DNA of 64,000 bases from Allolobophora icterica (lineage: Eukaryota > Annelida > Clitellata > Crassiclitellata > Lumbricidae), in the NCBI GenBank assembly GCA_963556255.1, contig OY744608.1:10550949-10614948 (forward strand), in the 5' to 3' direction. Positions 22,820 to 34,490 of this stretch are shown here, piece after piece (position 1 is the stretch's first letter; each line of letters begins with the position of its first letter). The notes beneath the pieces are model-generated. The model did not search any database. It was given only the letters and a program-made list of their open reading frames with translations, and was not told the origin of the DNA. Made by a program: the position numbers and the translations under genes.

Positions 22820-23287
22820 GGGGGCCATCCATATATTATGTACCCAAAAATTCGGGAAAATTGGACCCATCCCTGTATGCATGCGTACTTTTTTCCACCC
22901 CCACCCCACCTGCATATGTACAGTTGATGCACCCCCTCACCCAAGACCAGCTGCAGAATGTGTCCATTACACAGGTCCAGGCAGCAACTGTCTGCACTTT
23001 AGGCCAGATTGAAGGATGAGTAATCCATGGACTCACTGTTGAGTTGTGTGATAGTTTAATAATAGCATTCAGAGGTAAGGTGGCATACAAGTGACACCTC
23101 TCCCACAGTCCTACTTCCTCTGGTAGTACCAGATAGGTGGAAAGACTGAACTCTAGCTCACCTGAAGGCCAATCAACTTGCGTACGTACATTATCAGTAG
23201 ACCCCCATCATTCGCAAGCATATGCAAGCACATGAAATTTCGGTTCCCCCGTCCCCGTCCATGCGTACGTAATATATGGATGGCCCC
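22820..23287. mobile_element. MITE with ggggccatccatatatta termini
   Basis: Left end ggggccatccatatatta and right end taatatatggatggcccc are inverted repeats, with a further gtacgcatggacggg-like inner pair. A ta dinucleotide flanks both sides, fitting a TA-inserting element, though a short TSD is weak evidence. Confidence 0.75.
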
Positions 23288-23393
23288 TAGTGTAGCTAAT
23301 TGAAGGCATTTAACGTATCCTACATTGTGCGACCTGCTGCAACTTTTCTCTGTAATTCATATTTTTAACAGAACTCTTCCTCTACAGTGAGCA

Positions 23394-26300
23394 ATGAATA
23401 CGAAGGCGGCACATTTACCAAGCCAGTGTTTTCAGCAGCCATGCGCTGTTGAATTTGAAATCCCAGTGGTGCTTTTACGATTAGTAACACGTCTGCTAGA
23501 CTGTCAAGAGAGCTTTTTAGTACAGACAGGTTTGTGGCATGTCTTGACTCTTACTTGACATGAACTTGATCTTTTTTATAAACATTTTTCATGATAAAGT
23601 GCACTTGCAGAAGTGTTGTATAAATGCTCAACAAGCAAAGGCCACTCATTAAAGTGGTTTCTGTGTGATGAGCTACCATATCCAGTGATCTTTCAACTGC
23701 AGTAAATTAAGCCACTTCTGAAGAACTGTGTAGGAAGTTATGGAAGTATCTTCGAAGACTTGCAAGCATGTGTCCTCTATAAGTTAGGATGAAATGGACT
23801 TATCTGGAAATTGGCATGTCTGTTACGACTGTTAAGTCAAAGTGAACAAATAGGTGGTTTGCATTTGATATTTGAAATGTGGTTTGCATTTGAAAATGGA
23901 TTCATTCTGGGTTCCAAAACGTTCATTCTGATATGCAAAACTTATTCATAGAGAAAGTCGGTGATAGTGTTTCAAAAATGAATAACCATTGGAGTGTTGC
24001 TAGTGTTGAAATCTCGTTAATCATATTAATAGATAATTCACTTTTGTATATTATCGATTTAATGTAGGTTAAAGTTTAATGTATTTCTGTTTCTGTTTAG
24101 AAATGCCTTTTGCCACAAAAATTGTGAAAAACGACAACTACGTAAAATTTTTCTTTAAAGGTAATATTTTCAAAAGTTCTTGTTTTTGTGAATAACTTAG
24201 ATGTTGATTCATGCCAGGTTATAACTGATAATGCACTGAAAAAAACATTCAGTCAACTCAATTTCAAGAAAATCGGTCCAGTGAGATAATGAGAAATGAC
24301 CTCAAAGACTGAACTGTAAGAACACAAGTAGTTGGAAGAGTTCTACTGATTTGCACAGCAAATCACAAAGTCTGTTTACTATAAATGTTTGGTTTTATTA
24401 CACATTTATTAAGTGCCAGCATCTAATGACCAAGCATCAACCGAAGCCGTTGAGCAATTGTAAGTGAAGTACTTGATCAAGGTCCCTACACAGTAATCGT
24501 CTCGTGGAAGGCTTGAACTCATACTCTGTGTTACAATCAGCTACTGTGTACCACAGTCACCGTACTTGTAGTTGAGTGTATAGAATCAGGATTATGGATC
24601 TGGAAATTTATACAGTCACCTCTACAGACCTTGTAAAAGTGTAAAAACTGTAAAATATGCTGCAAATATGTGTGTATTTTGATGCGTTTGACTATTTGAT
24701 TGCAATTAAAACTTGCGTATTTTTCACTGTCAAGGAGATGACAATTGTAGACCATTAGTGGAACTGGTTAACAATCGCTGGAGATGCAAAATAGCTGCTT
24801 TCAATGATGTCGACTGTTTTAAAGTTTCCGATCTGAATGGCGCTGCACTCGAAGCAGTGCAGCTGAACTCTGACAAATTGGAGAATGAACAAATTCAGTC
24901 TGTTCCAGAAACAGAAGATCAAATATGCAACATCAAAATAGAACAGGCACTGCCAGATGAAATTTTAGCAACTGTGATTGATCAGAAAGTTGCTGTTGAA
25001 AATAAATTAAAACGTCCCAGACAGAGCAAGCCGAGCACAAAGAAACGTTGCAAGAAATCTAGCAAAACAGAGCCATCTAGTGATAGTCAGCTGGGGGAGA
25101 ACGAAGAAAATATGTTGTTCGGCTCTCAAGAAAACAGTGAGAAACTGGAAGAACTCGAACAAACTTCCATTGATGTGGGTGCTTTAGAGGAAACGTTGCT
25201 ATCAGATCAGCTCAGTTCGACAAATCAGCCAAGACGCAAGACGAAAAGGAGCAAACAGGAAGAAAATTCGACAATTGGCTGTCCAGGTTGTACAAAATTC
25301 TTTGACAACATGAATAAACTGATGTATCATGTACGACACAATCACAAGGACGAACCAGATTACAACGAACTGAAGAAAAAACTGGAAGATCTGATGTACG
25401 AGCATTCGTCACGCAGTCAATCGCTTCTCGTACAGAACTGCTCCGTCTGTGGCCGTGAAAGACGAGGCGTCACCCTCCTCAACCACCTCACCGTCTGGCA
25501 CGCAGACTGCGAAAACTACGAGCAGCTGATCGAAGAAGCCAAGGCTCGGTACCACAAAAATAAGCTGGCGGTTAAGCTAGAACGAGAAAAGTACCTCTTC
25601 CGCCAACAGACAAATGTCTGCACCTACTGTTCCAAGGGTTTCGCCCATCGTGCTTCCTATCGCAAACACGTGACGTACACATGTGAGATGAATCCGAACA
25701 GGCGACCTCTGTTCAACTGCAACACATGTGGTTACTCGTCACCGAACACGGAGGTGTTCAAGCGTCACCAGGAACAGCACGGAACCGGAACCAAGTTTGT
25801 CTGTGATCTGTGTGGAAAGGAGTACTGCAATCGATCAGGACTGGTCGTGCATCAGAGGGACATTCATCGGATCACGAAGAAGGTGCCAATACGCTATCAC
25901 GTGTGCCCAGAATGCCAACAGGAATTCTACTGCAAGAACCATTACGAAAGACACGTGCGCACTCACAATGGTATGCCAGTTCAAAAGCAATTCATAACAA
26001 ATTACTTTGCAATGGTTAATTAATTAATGGGGAATTTAGTTAATTAATGAGAAATTTGGCTTAGTCGTCAGAATAATACCTTTATGTTTAATTACAAGAA
26101 AATAGGTAAATAGCAATGAGTAGTAAAGGGTATGGTCTATAGCAAAACTGCAGTCTGAAAAAGAATCATCTTAAAAGCTACCACTGGAGTACTTGAGGTA
26201 TTAGGAAGCAGCTGAGCTCCAGAGAATATAATAATCAGGTAAAATAAGGTATTTTTACCTGCATTTATCAACAAATAGTTTAGGTGAACATTGAATGCTC

Positions 26301-27497
26301 ATCTTGGCCAAGTGCAAGGACAACCTCTACATACAAGCTACATGGGTCAATGGCGAGTTGTTAATTTAACATTGTGCAACAGGATTTATTAGTAAACCCT
26401 AGACATTAAAGTGTGCATGAGGATTTTACAGCGCCTTGTAAGGACCTCCCCAAGGCAGCTAATATATTATCTCTCAAGCAGTCGAAACTGGTCGCCAATC
26501 TAACATGACATAAATGAATCAGTTGTATTCACTATTTGCTAGTAATGTCACTGGATACCAGAAATTTACATAGCACTTACATAGCTGCTTAAAGAAGGTT
26601 GTGCTAGTGTTTCTGTCTTAAAGGCATAAGACTCGTTGATAAACAACTTACTTGCTGCTTCCTGTTGTAATTTTGCCCACATATCTATTAGTACCCACAT
26701 ATCTATAGTGGGATGCGTTGGTGTAGCAGTATTTTCTGTGCCTTGTAACCAGAGGGTCGCAGGTTCGAGTTTACCTCAAGTCACTACATAGCAACCTTGG
26801 ACAAGTTGCTCACCCACAATTGTGAGGAAGGCAATGGAAAACCACCTCACTCATCTCATCCCTGGGTGGCTTAAAGCCAATGGACCTGCCTTTGGGCAGA
26901 GAACTCATCATCATCATCATCATCTATTAGTGTCTTTATAATTTTAGTAACCATAGGCTAATATCTTGCAACTGTGTTTGTCTTTCAGACGATCGACCTA
27001 TGCAATGTGATCTGTGTGGCAAACAGTTCAAACACCTTGACCACTTGAACCGACATCGGCGCGAGATACACCAGAACAAGTACCGCTACCACTGTGAGAA
27101 GTGCGGTCACGGCATGGCCAAGCAGTCCTACTTGAAGGCCCACAAATGTGGCCGCATACGGCGTGCACAGTCAGCTCACTCTGAACCAGACAAAGATGGC
27201 TCAAACCAGACAAGACCAGACACAGCTAAGGAAACCCAGTCCGTCAATTCTGAAAATGAAGCAAGCGAACGATTTGTATATAGCGATGAACTCTTTACGG
27301 GTACACACGATAAACCGGCAGAAGGTACATTTGTTCTCGGAGTCTACGATCCCACAGTCTGCTCTTCAACAGCCAGCCTGTATCAGCTGCCTGATGGTCT
27401 CCAATCTCTCGGATGGACTCCGAATGCCAGTGCTGAATTGATTGTAGATAATAATTCGAGCAATGCTCTTTTAAGTTCGCTCTTGTCAAACCTATAG
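23394..27497 (+). CDS. C2H2 zinc-finger protein, four exons (646 aa)
   Basis: Probable nuclear DNA-binding factor. Exons 23394-23529, 24101-24160, 24735-25970 and 26989-27497 have GT/AG junctions, all phase 1, totalling 1941 bases to TAG. Residues 1-90 are a non-finger N-terminal region that I do not recognise (hydrophobic EIPVVLLRLVTRLLDC, then FFFKGDDNCRPLVELVNNRW). Residues 100-245 are acidic and Lys-rich, with basic nuclear-signal-like clusters at about 158-176 and 231-237. Eight fingers follow at about 248-269, 301-321, 361-382 (C2HC, ending in Cys), 394-414, 422-443, 456-476, 484-505 and 513-533. The exon 3/4 junction falls in the linker between fingers six and seven, which supports the splice. 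The C-terminal tail is Ser-rich, ending LLSSLLSNL. The start at 23394 is the first Met; Met at 24103 is an alternative. No paralogue name is assigned. Confidence 0.85.
24405..24560 (-). mobile_element. tRNA-derived SINE copy (family 1) in ZNF intron 2
   Basis: Contains gagcaattgtaagtgaagta and aaggtccctacacagtaatc of family 1, and on the - strand a tRNA-like head with ggttcaagcc-like B box near 24515. It is truncated. Confidence 0.65.
25971..26700 (+). other. ZNF intron 3, first part
   Basis: The frame of exon 3 runs on to a stop at 26021 if the donor is not used, which would give a product with six fingers. The rest shows no repeat I can name. Confidence 0.4.
26705..26925 (+). mobile_element. 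tRNA-derived SINE (family 2) with (cat)n tail
   Basis: The head at about 26709-26780 is tRNA-like: A-box-like ttggtgtagcag, seven-base loop cttgtaa (Thr-like TGT), B box ggttcgagt. The body follows, including ggaaaaccacctcactcatc, and the tail (cat)n is at 26908-26925. Confidence 0.8.
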
Positions 27498-27715
27498 TAT
27501 AAGACTGTTAATGCTGACATACTGGTGCCTAAAACCTGAATCACGGATTGAGAAAAAGACGATTTGTTTGTTTTTGATGTTCTTTTGTTAAATTTAAAAT
27601 TAATCAGATGCCCAGGTTGAACTAAACTGTACTGTTGGTTATCTCTGAAGCAGACAAGCAAGGCTTAGAATTTGATCTCTGTAGTACGAGTCCACATAAT
27701 ATCTACTTGTGGAGT

Positions 27716-29812
27716 TCACTTGTCATCTGATAATTTTGAGATCGGTCCCGTGATATCTTCTAGGGTCAACTCCACTGTCCCATTATCGTCCGTAACTTTC
27801 TTAACGTTTTCGCCTTTTGCAGCAAGCATCTGCTCAACATTTCTGTTTCAGAAAAACAAAAACAAATAAATTACTGTTTTCATCTGAATTTTAAATAATT
27901 TGTACTTATTCGGTAAAAACATAATCAGAAATGTAACTAATTTGTGCGCATATAGTAAAACCAGAGGTGGCCAACTGTTACTAGTCCCATAATAATATTA
28001 TCTGTTGTATGCACTTTAAAACGGAGACATGCAGGAAGTTCTTACATAGGTTACAGTTGGAAAAACCCTGTTCAAGCATAATACGCTGTTATTCTAAGTT
28101 TACAAGAGCAAGTTAGATATCAAAGACAATTATCATGATCCAAAGTGTTCTGAATTGTTACAATAGCTACAAATTATGTTGATTATGAAATGTGAATGTA
28201 TGGTCCGCTAAGAATCCTGCACAGTGCACACTCTTTCTACTAAGGGCATCTAACACAGGAGGGTCATCGAAACGTGGATGAGGGAGGGTTAAGTCCAGTG
28301 TGGACTTCCACATACACTGTATAAATTTGGTGCATAGTTATTTCAGCACAGCCTATACCTGAAACAATAACTAAAGTCAGACAGCAGTTTCTTCTGCTTT
28401 GGCCTAATTAGAATCCCTCTGCTGGATGCAACTGTGTCAAAGTCAGCCAAGCAAGATCAATAGCTTAGCCTAATCTAAGCCTTACTACTCGGCTTCAGTG
28501 TGGATGTCTGCAAGAGGGAGTAAATGTGGCCTCAACTCAGCTCGTTTTTCAATGAATTGATCGGGTGATTTCCTTAACCACAGAGCTCTGCCCGTTTGTA
28601 TGGGTGCAATGCCATTTAAGGTCTCTGTGTAGAGCCCAAGATTCAAATCTCTTAAACAAGTCTGCTTCAGTATGCAAACCATTATCCTCATGCACAGTGG
28701 TGCATCGGATGTAAGCTCTAACCAATGTAGTCAACTGGGCTAAGGAGGGTAATGCCATATGTGGACAACGTGAGGGGAAGGAGGGGGTCCAAACTAGGTA
28801 ATTTTTGTGGATGTCCATTATGGGCAACTGCTTATGGCTGTCTGCTATGAAGCATACCTGTGTTCGAAGTGGTTGAACCAGCCGAGGTTGTCTGCGATCA
28901 GATGAAGACTATCACATCCTGGGCAGCGAATGATCACGATGCCCTTCTCGTACGCCTGTTTCGAGAAGAGTTTTGCAGATCGGGTGTTGCAGACTTTGCA
29001 GGTGAAGACAATACAGCGTTTCTGTACTTCTTGTGAGAAGCCTCCCAGTGTTTGGCTCTTCACATCGGACGTTGAACTGCAAGCCTTGTCATCCATATCT
29101 GCGGTCTTTGTAGCATCGTTTGAACCATCAGCTAAAATGAATGCAAAGATACAGCAGCAGACCAAGCTTAGAAAACCAAATGTCTTGAAAACAAAATCCT
29201 ACTTGAAAAACCACAATCTTGTTACGAAACAGATCCCAAAGTGCTTACAACAAAGAAACCATCTGGCAAACTAAAACCTTACCACAATGCCAAACACAAG
29301 TCACAAATTAAACCTCTCATTAAACTAGACCTCTCTGCAAAACCCATATATATAGAAAACAAATCCAGAAAGCCATGAGAACACTAAACCCATGAAACAA
29401 AGCAAGGAACGTTTACAAGTTTTTGTTTACCTCCCTTCGACTCGCTGGCGATTTGAGCTGAAGTCACGAAGCGGCGGCATAAAAAAGACTGGGCACAGAA
29501 AAGATTTCTATGGTGTGCATTTGTAAAACTGCTTCCATGTTCTGGTGCACGAGAAATACAGTCCGTCGCGATAGACCTTTTAGTTCTATGGGCAAGGATT
29601 GATTTGTACTGCGAAGACAAATTACGTGAAATGGACACTCTCGGCAATTGCTTTAAAACCATTACCGAGTTTGCGTTTGACGATAGTTTTTCAAGGACAG
29701 AGGACTTAATCAAAGTCACAGAAGTTGCAAATATTCCGCATTTGGTTATAACTGACATCTTTGTTATTTGACGCAAGCTACATGTAATCCGATGACGCCG
29801 GGAATTACCCAT
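27716..29812 (-). CDS. DNLZ: DNLZ, mitochondrial Hsp70 escort protein (DNL-type zinc finger)
   Basis: Homologue of yeast Zim17/Tim15/Hep1, which keeps mitochondrial Hsp70 soluble and active in the matrix. Three exons on the - strand: 29431-29812, 28858-29131 and 27716-27842, GT/AG bounded and in frame, 260 residues. The first exon is rich in Arg, Ser and Leu with few acids and looks like a mitochondrial targeting region; a second in-frame Met at 29758 is an equally plausible start. The DNL finger has Cys172, Cys175, Cys197 and Cys200 and the family signature IIRCPGC...LIADNLGWF. Exon 3 supplies the [14 protein letters not shown] segment expected after the finger, then a short acidic tail. All zinc ligands are intact. 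The family is certain; only the start codon is uncertain. Confidence 0.93.
27866..27871 (+). promoter_or_regulatory. Candidate polyadenylation signal of the four-exon ZNF gene
   Basis: AATAAA on the + strand, 369 bases after the ZNF stop codon. It lies just past the DNLZ last exon (27716-27842), so the ZNF 3' UTR would be antisense to that exon. Confidence 0.55.
28555..28760. repeat. Dispersed repeat A, copy 2 (DNLZ intron 2)
   Basis: Aligns with 4130-4350 around gccatttaaggtctctgtgtagag and the later ctaaccaatg...agtc segment. Confidence 0.55.
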
Positions 29813-30550
29813 TGCAATCGCAACACGAGTGAACTCCGAGCATTCTAGGAATATACATATTTTATGACCTGGAACAAAATCGAGTAGATCGTGAACGTAT
29901 GTAATTTATGCTAGTCCTCAATGGTCAAAGCAAAGACGACTCTAAGATCTTTGGTCAAAGTACTGGTATGTTGACTCCCCTATTAGTAGGTCTAACAGAA
30001 ATCTTAAAATTTCTTGAGTTCTTGGGACCTTAAATGACGTGGCGTCCATTTAAACAGGCAACAGTGTTGAAGGATCTCCCTCGATCAATTCATTGAAAAA
30101 TTCACAGAATTGAAGCCATACGGTCGCTATTGAAAAACGTGTACATTTCTACCTAGTTTCTCGCATCAGGCTACTCAGTAATTGAGGTAACCTCTCTATA
30201 GACCATTTTCCAAGTTGTAAAGGAGTATGCTTAGAGCATCCTCAATTGCAAAATACTATGCTTCGCAATGCTCAGCCGGTCATTGCTAACGTAGCCTACA
30301 TGGTATAGTATAATATTATAGAAGAACAGCAAGCAGGTTCAGATGGAAAATCCGGCCGGCCACTCGACTTTAAGGGGTGCACGGTTGAGACCTTTCCAGC
30401 TGGTGATATAGTAGGGCCTACGGGGGTGCAAAACTTTTGTGTGTGTGGAGGGGGGGAAGCAAAATGACGTTTTAGCAAAAAGATTAAAGAACACGTGGCA
30501 ACTTTAAAAATAGATAGGCCTAATGGTCAAGAACTTTACCTAAATAATTG
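29813..30550. other. DNLZ upstream region, no further gene
   Basis: Should include the DNLZ promoter. No TATA motif stands out. A gggggg run lies near 30450. No coding potential. Confidence 0.4.
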
Positions 30551-30558
30551 CGTTGTTT

Positions 30559-30725
30559 CAGTGCTCGAAATGGACCGAAACGCACCGGAAAGCCGTTCCG
30601 GTTCGTCAGCGTTCCGTTCCGGTTCGTCAAATGAATTATTGTGGAAAATACTATGAAATTAACGTGAATGCTCCCATATCTTTGACTAGCGTTCCGTTTC
30701 GTAAAATTTTCCATTTCGAGCACTG
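30559..30725. mobile_element. hAT MITE with perfect 8-bp TSD cgttgttt
   Basis: cagtgctcgaaatgg / ccatttcgagcactg termini, with cgttgttt at 30551-30558 and 30726-30733. The inner sequence repeats cgttccggttcgtca. Confidence 0.93.
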
Positions 30726-31095
30726 CGTTGTTTCACATTGAAAATCGTATTGGGACTTGTAGGCCTAGCCTAAGAATCATAATAATATTAATAATCAAAA
30801 GATTTGATTTTTGTAAAATATGCGCAAAATCCACGGGGTGGGGGTAAATTAATGCTCCCCATTGTTCCCATATACATGTGGGGACGCCTATGTCTGGAGG
30901 CCAGTTCTGGATCCTGGTCCTATGTGGGACCAGCGAACGCGGCTGCTATAGTCTTGGAATTCAAAAAAGGCTCTAGAAATCACTCTTAGAAGCAAATCAT
31001 GTAACAATTTGCTAACCGGCGTTTCTAGACTAATTTGACCCTGCTGAAAACGAAAATCGCGGTTAGCAAGCTGGATTTTTAGCGGTTGCATGGGA

Positions 31096-31630
31096 AAACA
31101 AGATGGCGGCCAAAATGGCGGCCACTATATTCAAATGGCTATAAGTAAAGTCATGTATGGGATAGAAACATGATCTTAGAGTCTAAATTAACATTTCCGG
31201 GGTCAAGGAATGCGATGGAACTAAAGACAAATATGTAGCACTGCCAGAAACAAAATGGCGGACAAAATGGCGGCAAAATATCTTCAAATGGCTATAAGTA
31301 AAGCCATGTATGTGATGGAAACAAGATTTTAGAGTCTAAGTTAACGTTTTCGGGGTCAAGAAATGCGATTGAACTAAAGACAAATATGTAGCACTGCCAC
31401 AAAACAAAATGGCGGACAAAATGGCCGCCAAATATCTTCAAATGGCTATAAGTAAAGCCATGTATGTGATGGAAACATGATTTTAGAGTCTAGGTTAACG
31501 TTTTCGGGGTCAAGGAATACGATTGAACTAAAGACAAGTATGTAGCACTGCCAGAAAACAAAATGACGGACAAAATGGCGGCCAATTATCTTCAAATGGT
31601 TATAAAACAAAATGGCGGACAAAATGGCGG
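31096..31630. repeat. 154-bp subrepeats, left arm
   Basis: About 3.5 units, each starting with a doubled aaaatggcgg word and containing ggctataagtaaagccatgt, ttagagtcta and ggggtcaagg. The right-arm counterpart is 33950-34490. Confidence 0.9.
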
Positions 31631-31815
31631 TCAGTCTGGAGTAGTGTTTCTTGGTCAAAGCATACAAAGGAAGTAACATTCTATATCGTTCACTGATGTT
31701 ATAACAGTTTAACCTTCATTATTTACATGACATTTTTAGTAGCCTGTGATTGCTGTTTGACTATTTATACATTAGGTACACAACATTCGTGTTTCATGAC
31801 TTGACTAAAGCTATT

Positions 31816-32747
31816 TCAAGCATTGTTGCAGTCAATGCAATTCCACATAAGTATACATGGCAAGTTCACATTTCGACAGCAGCAGCGCTTGGTGTTACAC
31901 TTGTCAACTTTGCATGATTTACAGTAGACAAACTCTAGACACGACTGGGGCACCGGACCAATTGTAGACCACACTGGAACGAGAACACCTTCTTCATCCA
32001 CACTCCATCCGATGAGGCTGGTGTCGGAGCATCAATGTGTGGAAGATAGGCCTTTTCCCAAATGACAGTTTGCCAATGCGCACATAAAATAGGCTGCCTG
32101 ATTATGTCACTGCATGGTGAAGAGAATCAGTTTTTTAGTTTTCCAGAACATAACATATCATGCCTCATTGCATGTCTTGACGTTGTCATTTGTTTTACAC
32201 AATCTTACCACAAATTCCTCTGCATTTGCTCTAGCTTTTCTGATAGGGGAATGTTCCCCAATGTCGAAAGTAAACGAGAACTTTCCGAGTAGGTTTTCCA
32301 AGCATTTTCTTTGCTGATCCCTGCTAAATATGATGTCACATCACATCCGGTAATTCAATGAAAAGCCAATATATTCGTCCCTAGTTGGTCCTTCATACTT
32401 AGAGCAATTGTGTGAACTGGAATGAACTTCCGCTTTGCTGATGTTCCTGTCATCTCATCACATTTAAAGCGTTGATAGTGATGCAGCAACAGCAGAATAA
32501 CGTCTGTATTCCTTGCACAAACGACCACTGCTTTTAGGTTTGTCTGCATAGCATGTACAATGATTCTGGTATCAGCTTCTTCGTGTATTGCTGCTAAGGT
32601 AGACACATCAGAACCGGCAGTAGACAATACCTTATCTTCTTCCAAGAAACCACCAGCAACAACTATATCTAGATCGCCATAATGTGGCTTTTGAAAGCTT
32701 AATGGATATGAATGCAGCCAGATCAGCCTTGTTTTCAGGCATAGCAA
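31816..32747 (-). pseudogene. Degenerate EEADTR/HAxxGCD-type gene, left-arm copy
   Basis: On the - strand, 32747-32355 encodes HEEADTRIIVHAMQ, NTDVILLLLHHY and GTSAKRKFIPVHTIA. After stops and frame breaks, 32001-31816 encodes the C-terminal Cys-rich tail (GPVPQSCLEFVYCKSCKVDK and following Cys residues). These motifs belong to a family of uncharacterised, multi-copy animal genes that I remember as element-associated. Several stops and shifts make it non-functional. Confidence 0.7.
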
Positions 32748-32799
32748 GAAATGAGAACGGGTGACAAGGCCTCACTACTGCAGATGCTCACTGAAAAAG

Positions 32800-33771
32800 T
32801 ATGATATTCATTCAGCATTTCTCTAACAGAGGCTACACTTTTAATTATTGATGGACAAGTACTTGGTAACCTCCGAGAGCAAAGACATTTAGTGACCTGG
32901 CAAAGTGGTTACACTTGTGAAGGAACTTTCGATTGGCTACAAGAGGGTCGATATTGTCTTCGATCGATACTGGGCATTGTCAGTAAAAAAAGTAGAACCA
33001 GACAGAAGCGGTGTAAAACATCACGACCAATCCGCTGTATAGAGCGCGGAAGTGTTCCGTTGCCGGAAAATTGGCAGAATTTTCTTGCTATCCATTCAGC
33101 TTTCAACGCATTAAATATGATGAGATGTGGGTGATGGCAGGAACATCAGCAAAGCGGAAGTTCATTCCAATTCACACAATTGCTCTAAGTATGAAGGACC
33201 AACTAGGGACGAATATATTGGCTTTTCATTGAATTACCGGATGTGATGTGACATCATATTTAGCAGGGATCAGCAAAGAAAATGCTTGGAAAACATACTC
33301 GGAAAGTTCTCGTTTACTTTCGACATTGGGGAACATTCCCCTATCAGAAAAGCTAGAGCAAATGCAGAGGAATTTGTGGTAAGATTGTGTAAAACAAATG
33401 ACAACGTCAAGACATGCAATGAGGCATGATATGTTATGTTCTGGAAAACTAAAAAACTGATTCTCTTCACCATGCAGTGACATAATCAGGCAGCCTATTT
33501 TATGTGCGCATTGGCAAACTGTCATTTGGGAAAAGGCCTATCTTCCACACATTGATGCTCCGACACCAGCCTCATCGGATGGAGTGTGGATGAAGAAGGT
33601 GTTCTCGTTCCAGTGTGGTCTACAATTGGTCCGGTGCCCCAGTCGTGTCTAGAGTTTGTCTACTGTAAATCATGCAAAGTTGACAAGTGTAACACCAAGC
33701 GCTGCTGCTGTCGAAATGTGAACTTGCCATGTATACTTATGTGGAATTGCATTGACTGCAACAATGTTTGA
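32800..33771 (+). pseudogene. Degenerate EEADTR/HAxxGCD-type gene, spacer and right-arm copy
   Basis: The spacer encodes, with frame changes, IIDGQVLGN, RVDIVFDRYW and VPLPENWQNFLA, which are N-terminal landmarks of the same family. At about 33110 it jumps past the EEADTR segment to GTSAKRKFIPIHTIA, then TGCDVTSYLAGISKENAWKT. The Cys-rich tail ends in TGA at 33769-33771. Deletion, stops and shifts show decay. The right-arm part mirrors the left-arm gene. Confidence 0.7.
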
Positions 33772-33949
33772 AATAGCTTTAGTCAAGTCATGAAACACGA
33801 ATGTTGTGTACCTAATGTATAAATAGTCAAACAGCAATCACAGGCTACTAAAAATGTCATGTAAATAATGAAGGTTAAACTGTTATAACATCAGTGAACG
33901 ATATAGAATGTTACTTCCTTTGTATGCTTTGACCAAGAAAACACTACTC

Positions 33950-34490
33950 CAGACTGACCGCCATTTTGTCCGCCATTTTGTTTTATAACCATTTGAAGAT
34001 AATTGGCCGCCATTTTGTCCGTCATTTTGTTTTCTGGCAGTGCTACATACTTGTCTTTAGTTCAATCGTATTCCTTGACCCCGAAAACGTTAACCTAGAC
34101 TCTAAAATCATGTTTCCATCACATACATGGCTTTACTTATAGCCATTTGAAGATATTTGGCGGCCATTTTGTCCGCCATTTTGTTTTGTGGCAGTGCTAC
34201 ATATTTGTCTTTAGTTCAATCGCATTTCTTGACCCCGAAATCGTTAACTTAGACTCTAAAATCTTGTTTCCATCACATACATGGCTTTACTTATAGCCAT
34301 TTGAAGATATTTTGCCGCCATTTTGTCCGCCATTTTGTTTCTGGCAGTGCTACATATTTGTCTTTAGTTCCATCGCATTCCTTGACCCCGGAAATGTTAA
34401 TTTAGACTCTAAGATCATGTTTCTATCCCATATATGACTTTACTTATAGCCATTTGAATATAGTGGCCGCCATTTTGGCCGCCATCTTGT
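33950..34490. repeat. 154-bp subrepeats, right arm
   Basis: Inverse of 31096-31630, reading ccgccattttgtccgccatt on the + strand. The two arms differ by only scattered bases. Confidence 0.9.

Noticed and set aside
24713..26023. Exon 3 of the zinc-finger gene read as a complete single-exon gene
   Set aside because: The Met at 24713 lies upstream of a phase-consistent acceptor, and splicing to 26989 continues the finger series. The read-through end looks like intron.
26709..26782. Possible genuine tRNA gene
   Set aside because: B box is good but the stems are imperfect and a SINE body with a (cat)n tail follows.
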